Shown here one piece after another: positions 61,724 through 64,000 of a stretch of 64,000 nt of DNA. This DNA is from Prado023 sp963714995 (lineage in GTDB: Bacteria; Actinomycetota; Actinomycetes; S36-B12; CAIYMF01), in NCBI GenBank assembly GCA_963714995.1, contig CAVQQP010000009.1, positions 1 through 64,000 on the forward strand, written 5' to 3'. The notes under the pieces were generated by a model that saw only the letters and a list, made by a program, of their open reading frames with translations, was not told the origin of the DNA and searched no databases. The translations under genes and the position numbers were made by a program. The first letter of the stretch is position 1. Each line of letters begins with the position of its first letter.

Positions 61724-63018
61724 TGTACCGGCGCCTCGTCACGTTCGCGCTGCTCGTGGTCACCGTCGCGGTCACCGTCCTGGTGATCCCGCTCGCGCTG
61801 TCCGCCCGCGACCTCGTGCGCGGCGGGAACCTGTCGGCGCTGGCCGACGAGGCGCGGTCGCTTGCCGACTCGTGGGAGTCCGCGGCCAGCGCTGCGACGG
61901 GTTCGGACGGGGGTGAGGACCGGGGTGATGCCCCCGTCATCACCCTCCCCGGGGATCCCGGCGAGGTGATCCTGGTCTACCCGGATGGCACCGTCGTGGG
62001 CGGCCCGGTGCCGGCGGAGGCAGCCGGTGTGGTGGCCTCGGCGAAGGGCGGAAGCGCGGCATCGGTGGATACCGGGACCAGCGGCTACGCGGCTGCCCCA
62101 GCCGTGTTCGACGAGGAGACCGGGGTGGTGCTCGCCGTGGCCAGCCCGGAGCAGATGCACGAGGGGCTGGAGCCCCGGCTGCTCGCACTGGCCGGGCTGT
62201 GCGCGCTCCTGCTGGTGGGCGCCGGCCTGGCGGCGTGGCAGCTGGCCCGGCGCACGGCGGCGCCGATCAGGAGGCTCGCCCGAACAGCCGACGCCATGGC
62301 GGCCGGGGACCTCACAGCACGGGCCGAGCCGTCGCGCATCGCCGAGGTCGACGATGTGGGCGTGGCCCTGAACCGGCTCGCGTCGCGGGTCCAGGAGCTG
62401 CTCGAGGAGGAGCGGGCCGCCGCTGCGGAGCTGGCGCATCAGCTGCGCACCCCGCTGACGGTCCTGGCTGCGGATGTCGATGCAGTCGCGGACCCGGTCG
62501 TGCGCCAGCGACTCAACGACGATGTCCTGACCCTCCAGCGCACGACCGACGAGATCATCACCAGTGCCCGGCGGACCAGCCGTGAAGGCCTGCACGCGTC
62601 CTGCGACGCGGCTGCCGTCGTCGCTGATCGGGCCGCCTTCTGGGCGGTGCTGGCCGAGTACCAGGGCCGCAGCATGCAGGTCGAGGGCACCGGCGACGGC
62701 CCGCAGCTGGTGCGGCTGACCGAGTACGACCTGACCACGGCTGTGGACATCCTGCTGCAGAACGTGTTCGTGCACACCGACGAAGGGGTTGCGCTGCGCC
62801 TGGCGGTGCGGTCCGACGCCGCGGGGTTCGTCGAGGTGAGCGTTGAGGACGCCGGACCGGGCCTGGACCCCCACGGGCCTCCGGGTGAGCGCACCGGATC
62901 CACGAGTCTCGGCCTGGCGATCGCCGAGCGCCTTGCCGATGCCTCCGGTGGCCGACTCGAGCGTGGCACCGGCACCCTCGGAGGCGCACGCGTGGTGCTC
63001 GTCCTGGGTCGGGGCTGA
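61723..63018 (+). CDS. membrane sensor histidine kinase, OmpR-partner type
   Basis: A 431-residue kinase. Helix 1 (FALLVVTVAVTVLVIPLAL) and helix 2 (LLALAGLCALLLVGAGLAAWQLA) flank an extracytoplasmic sensor domain of about 130 residues. A HAMP domain (RRTAAPIRRLARTADAMAAGDLTAR) leads to the phosphoacceptor AAELAHQLRTPLTVL. The ATPase domain has an N box LLQNVFVHT, then DAGPGLD and SLGLAIAERLADASGG. The sensor domain has no recognisable ligand motif. Confidence 0.92.
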   Translation: MYRRLVTFALLVVTVAVTVLVIPLALSARDLVRGGNLSALADEARSLADSWESAASAATGSDGGEDRGDAPVITLPGDPGEVILVYPDGTVVGGPVPAEAAGVVASAKGGSAASVDTGTSGYAAAPAVFDEETGVVLAVASPEQMHEGLEPRLLALAGLCALLLVGAGLAAWQLARRTAAPIRRLARTADAMAAGDLTARAEPSRIAEVDDVGVALNRLASRVQELLEEERAAAAELAHQLRTPLTVLAADVDAVADPVVRQRLNDDVLTLQRTTDEIITSARRTSREGLHASCDAAAVVADRAAFWAVLAEYQGRSMQVEGTGDGPQLVRLTEYDLTTAVDILLQNVFVHTDEGVALRLAVRSDAAGFVEVSVEDAGPGLDPHGPPGERTGSTSLGLAIAERLADASGGRLERGTGTLGGARVVLVLGRG

Positions 63019-63080
63019 CTGCGGCGCTGTCCGTGGCTCTCCGGCTGGGGCCTGCTCGGCGATCGTCGGGCCGCCGGACC

Positions 63081-63086
63081 TAGGCT
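63081..63086 (+). promoter_or_regulatory. -10 element for leaderless plsC
   Basis: TAGGCT lies six bases before ATG 63093. Confidence 0.5.
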
Positions 63087-63092
63087 GTCGCA

Positions 63093-63791
63093 ATGGCTGA
63101 CCTCGTCTATCCGCCCGTCCTGCTCATCGGCTACGGCGCCTTCGCGGCGATGGGGCTCAAGGTGCGGGTGCATGGCGGCGAGCACCTGCCGCGCACGGGT
63201 GGGGCGGTCCTGGCCAGCAGCCACGTGAGCTACCTGGACTTCATCTTCGCGGGCTACGCGGCCCGCCCGTCGGACCGCCTCGTGCGCTTCATGGCCAAGG
63301 ACTCCGTGTTCCGGCACAAGGTCGCCGGGCCGATCATGCGCAGCATGAAGCACATCCCGGTCGACCGCACCGCCGGCGCCGCCAGCTACCTGCACGCCGT
63401 CGAGTCGCTTCGTGCCGGAGAGGTGGTCGGTGTCTTCCCCGAGGCCACGATGAGCCGCTCGTTCGAGCCGAAGGCGTTCAAGACCGGTGCCGTGCGGATG
63501 GCCGACGAGGCCAGCGTGCCGCTGGTCCCGATGGCGCTCTGGGGCACCCAGCGGCTCTGGTGCTATGACCGGCGCTCGAGCATGAAGCAGTACGGCATCC
63601 CGGTGGAGATCCACGTGGGCGAGCCGGTGGACCCCTCCGGGGATCCGGAGCAGGCCACGGCACGGCTGCGGGACTCGATCGTCGAGCTGGTCGGCCGCGC
63701 CCAGGAGAGCTACCCGCAGGACGGGACCGGGCAGTGGTGGCACCCGGCGCGCCTGGGCGGCACGGCCCCCGAGCCCGGCCCCAACGACTGA
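63093..63791 (+). CDS. plsC: 1-acyl-sn-glycerol-3-phosphate acyltransferase (PlsC family)
   Basis: A 232-residue acyltransferase of phospholipid synthesis. The catalytic H-x4-D motif is SSHVSYLDF, followed by KHIPVDRTAG and the substrate motif VFPEATMSRS. The N-terminus is hydrophobic (VYPPVLLIGYGAFAAMGL) and probably membrane-associated. It converges on an acyl-CoA synthetase gene, fitting lipid metabolism, with a 16-bp inverted repeat between them. Confidence 0.9.
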   Translation: MADLVYPPVLLIGYGAFAAMGLKVRVHGGEHLPRTGGAVLASSHVSYLDFIFAGYAARPSDRLVRFMAKDSVFRHKVAGPIMRSMKHIPVDRTAGAASYLHAVESLRAGEVVGVFPEATMSRSFEPKAFKTGAVRMADEASVPLVPMALWGTQRLWCYDRRSSMKQYGIPVEIHVGEPVDPSGDPEQATARLRDSIVELVGRAQESYPQDGTGQWWHPARLGGTAPEPGPND

Positions 63792-63813
63792 CCACCGGCG
63801 GCGGTGCCGAACC

Positions 63814-63886
63814 GATCCAAGTCTCGGGCCGAACTCGCGCCCGAGACTTGGATCGAACCGCGTGACGCGCCCGAGACTTGGAGCGA
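63814..63886. repeat. 16-bp inverted repeat plus a third direct copy, between convergent genes
   Basis: GATCCAAGTCTCGGGC (63814-63829) pairs perfectly with 63839-63854 around a nine-base loop. The second arm, with flanks, is repeated almost exactly 30 bases later (63867-63886). It may be a bidirectional terminator or a dispersed repeat; its core resembles the element near 41390. Confidence 0.6.
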
Positions 63887-63898
63887 ATCGCGATCTTG

Positions 63899-64000
63899 TC
63901 AGCGCGTGTACAGGGCCTCGATCTCCGGGGCGAAGTCGCTGGTGACCACCGCGCGCTTGAGCTTGAGGGTGGGGGTCATGTGCCCTGTCTCCTCGGTGAA
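63899..64000 (-). CDS. long-chain acyl-CoA synthetase, C-terminal end (5' part outside window)
   Basis: The last 33 residues of a minus-strand frame end at TGA (63899-63901). They read TGHMTPTLKLKRAVVTSDFAPEIEALYTR, the usual C-terminus of AMP-forming long-chain fatty acyl-CoA ligases, where the TPTLKLKR lysine region closes over the adenylate. The rest of the gene lies beyond the window edge. Confidence 0.8.
   Translation of the reverse strand, partial: FTEETGHMTPTLKLKRAVVTSDFAPEIEALYTR

Overview
The window is about 70% GC and every recognisable gene is of an actinomycete type: a WhiD-like WhiB protein, a BldM-like regulator, GroEL1 with a His-rich tail, PerM, IcmB, GuaB3, ChoD and a fused Nnr. 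Gene order over many blocks matches Streptomyces and Mycobacterium. The genus cannot be named from this sequence alone. No tRNA, rRNA, CRISPR array, insertion sequence or phage gene was seen, so this is mostly core chromosome.

Layout. 1-300: end of an AAA-type ATPase. 532-5444: ribosomal/RNA-polymerase block infA-rpmJ-rpsM-rpsK-rpsD-rpoA-rplQ-truA. 5495-9431: ABC-F ATPase, an alkyltransferase-like DNA repair protein (Cys replaced by Trp), rplM-rpsI and a small membrane protein. 9571-17340: cell-envelope precursor genes glmM, glmS, nnr and alr, with a divergent NlpC/P60 hydrolase behind a c-di-AMP (ydaO-type) riboswitch. 17337-21223: alpha/beta hydrolase-tsaE-tsaB-rimI-tsaD, most of it joined by 4-base stop/start overlaps. 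21220-26193: an accessory insert with a large unusual histidine kinase, a LuxR-type regulator and two exported proteins. 26119-29722: a THUMP-like methyltransferase and groES-groEL1 with two CIRCE operators. 29826-35805: whiD, a MerR/B12-binding regulator, a TPR-like protein, bldM, guaB and guaB3. 36084-41368: gabD2-like dehydrogenase, choD-like oxidase and guaA. 41571-45264: two PspC-domain envelope-stress transcription units facing away from each other, one carrying a kinase/regulator pair. 45283-52506: membrane protein, PIG-L deacetylase, exported protein, pcrA, methyltransferase and lipase-like hydrolase. 52529-56926: icmB, sucC, sucD, perM. 56959-63018: a putative extracytoplasmic electron-transfer operon (exported protein, ApbE, ferric-reductase-like membrane protein, NuoF-like protein, ferredoxin) followed by an OmpR-type two-component pair. 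63093-64000: plsC and the end of an acyl-CoA synthetase.

Two features run through the window. At least twelve genes have a TANNNT -10 element 6-7 bases before the start codon, which predicts leaderless mRNAs. Five apparent frameshifts (rplQ tail, tsaB, the large kinase, and two in a PspC protein) all lie in G/C homopolymer or GC-dinucleotide runs. Most are probably sequence errors, but the tsaB one creates an in-frame TsaB-RimI fusion and should be checked.

The best candidates for something under-described are: the ApbE/ferric-reductase-like/NuoF-like/ferredoxin operon, which has no FMN-binding target protein beside it; the tandem, half-degenerate histidine kinase between tsaD and groES; four DnaA-box-like sequences in two 21-bp-spaced pairs after guaB3; and a 21-bp operator-like element shared by whiD and the neighbouring MerR/B12 regulator gene.
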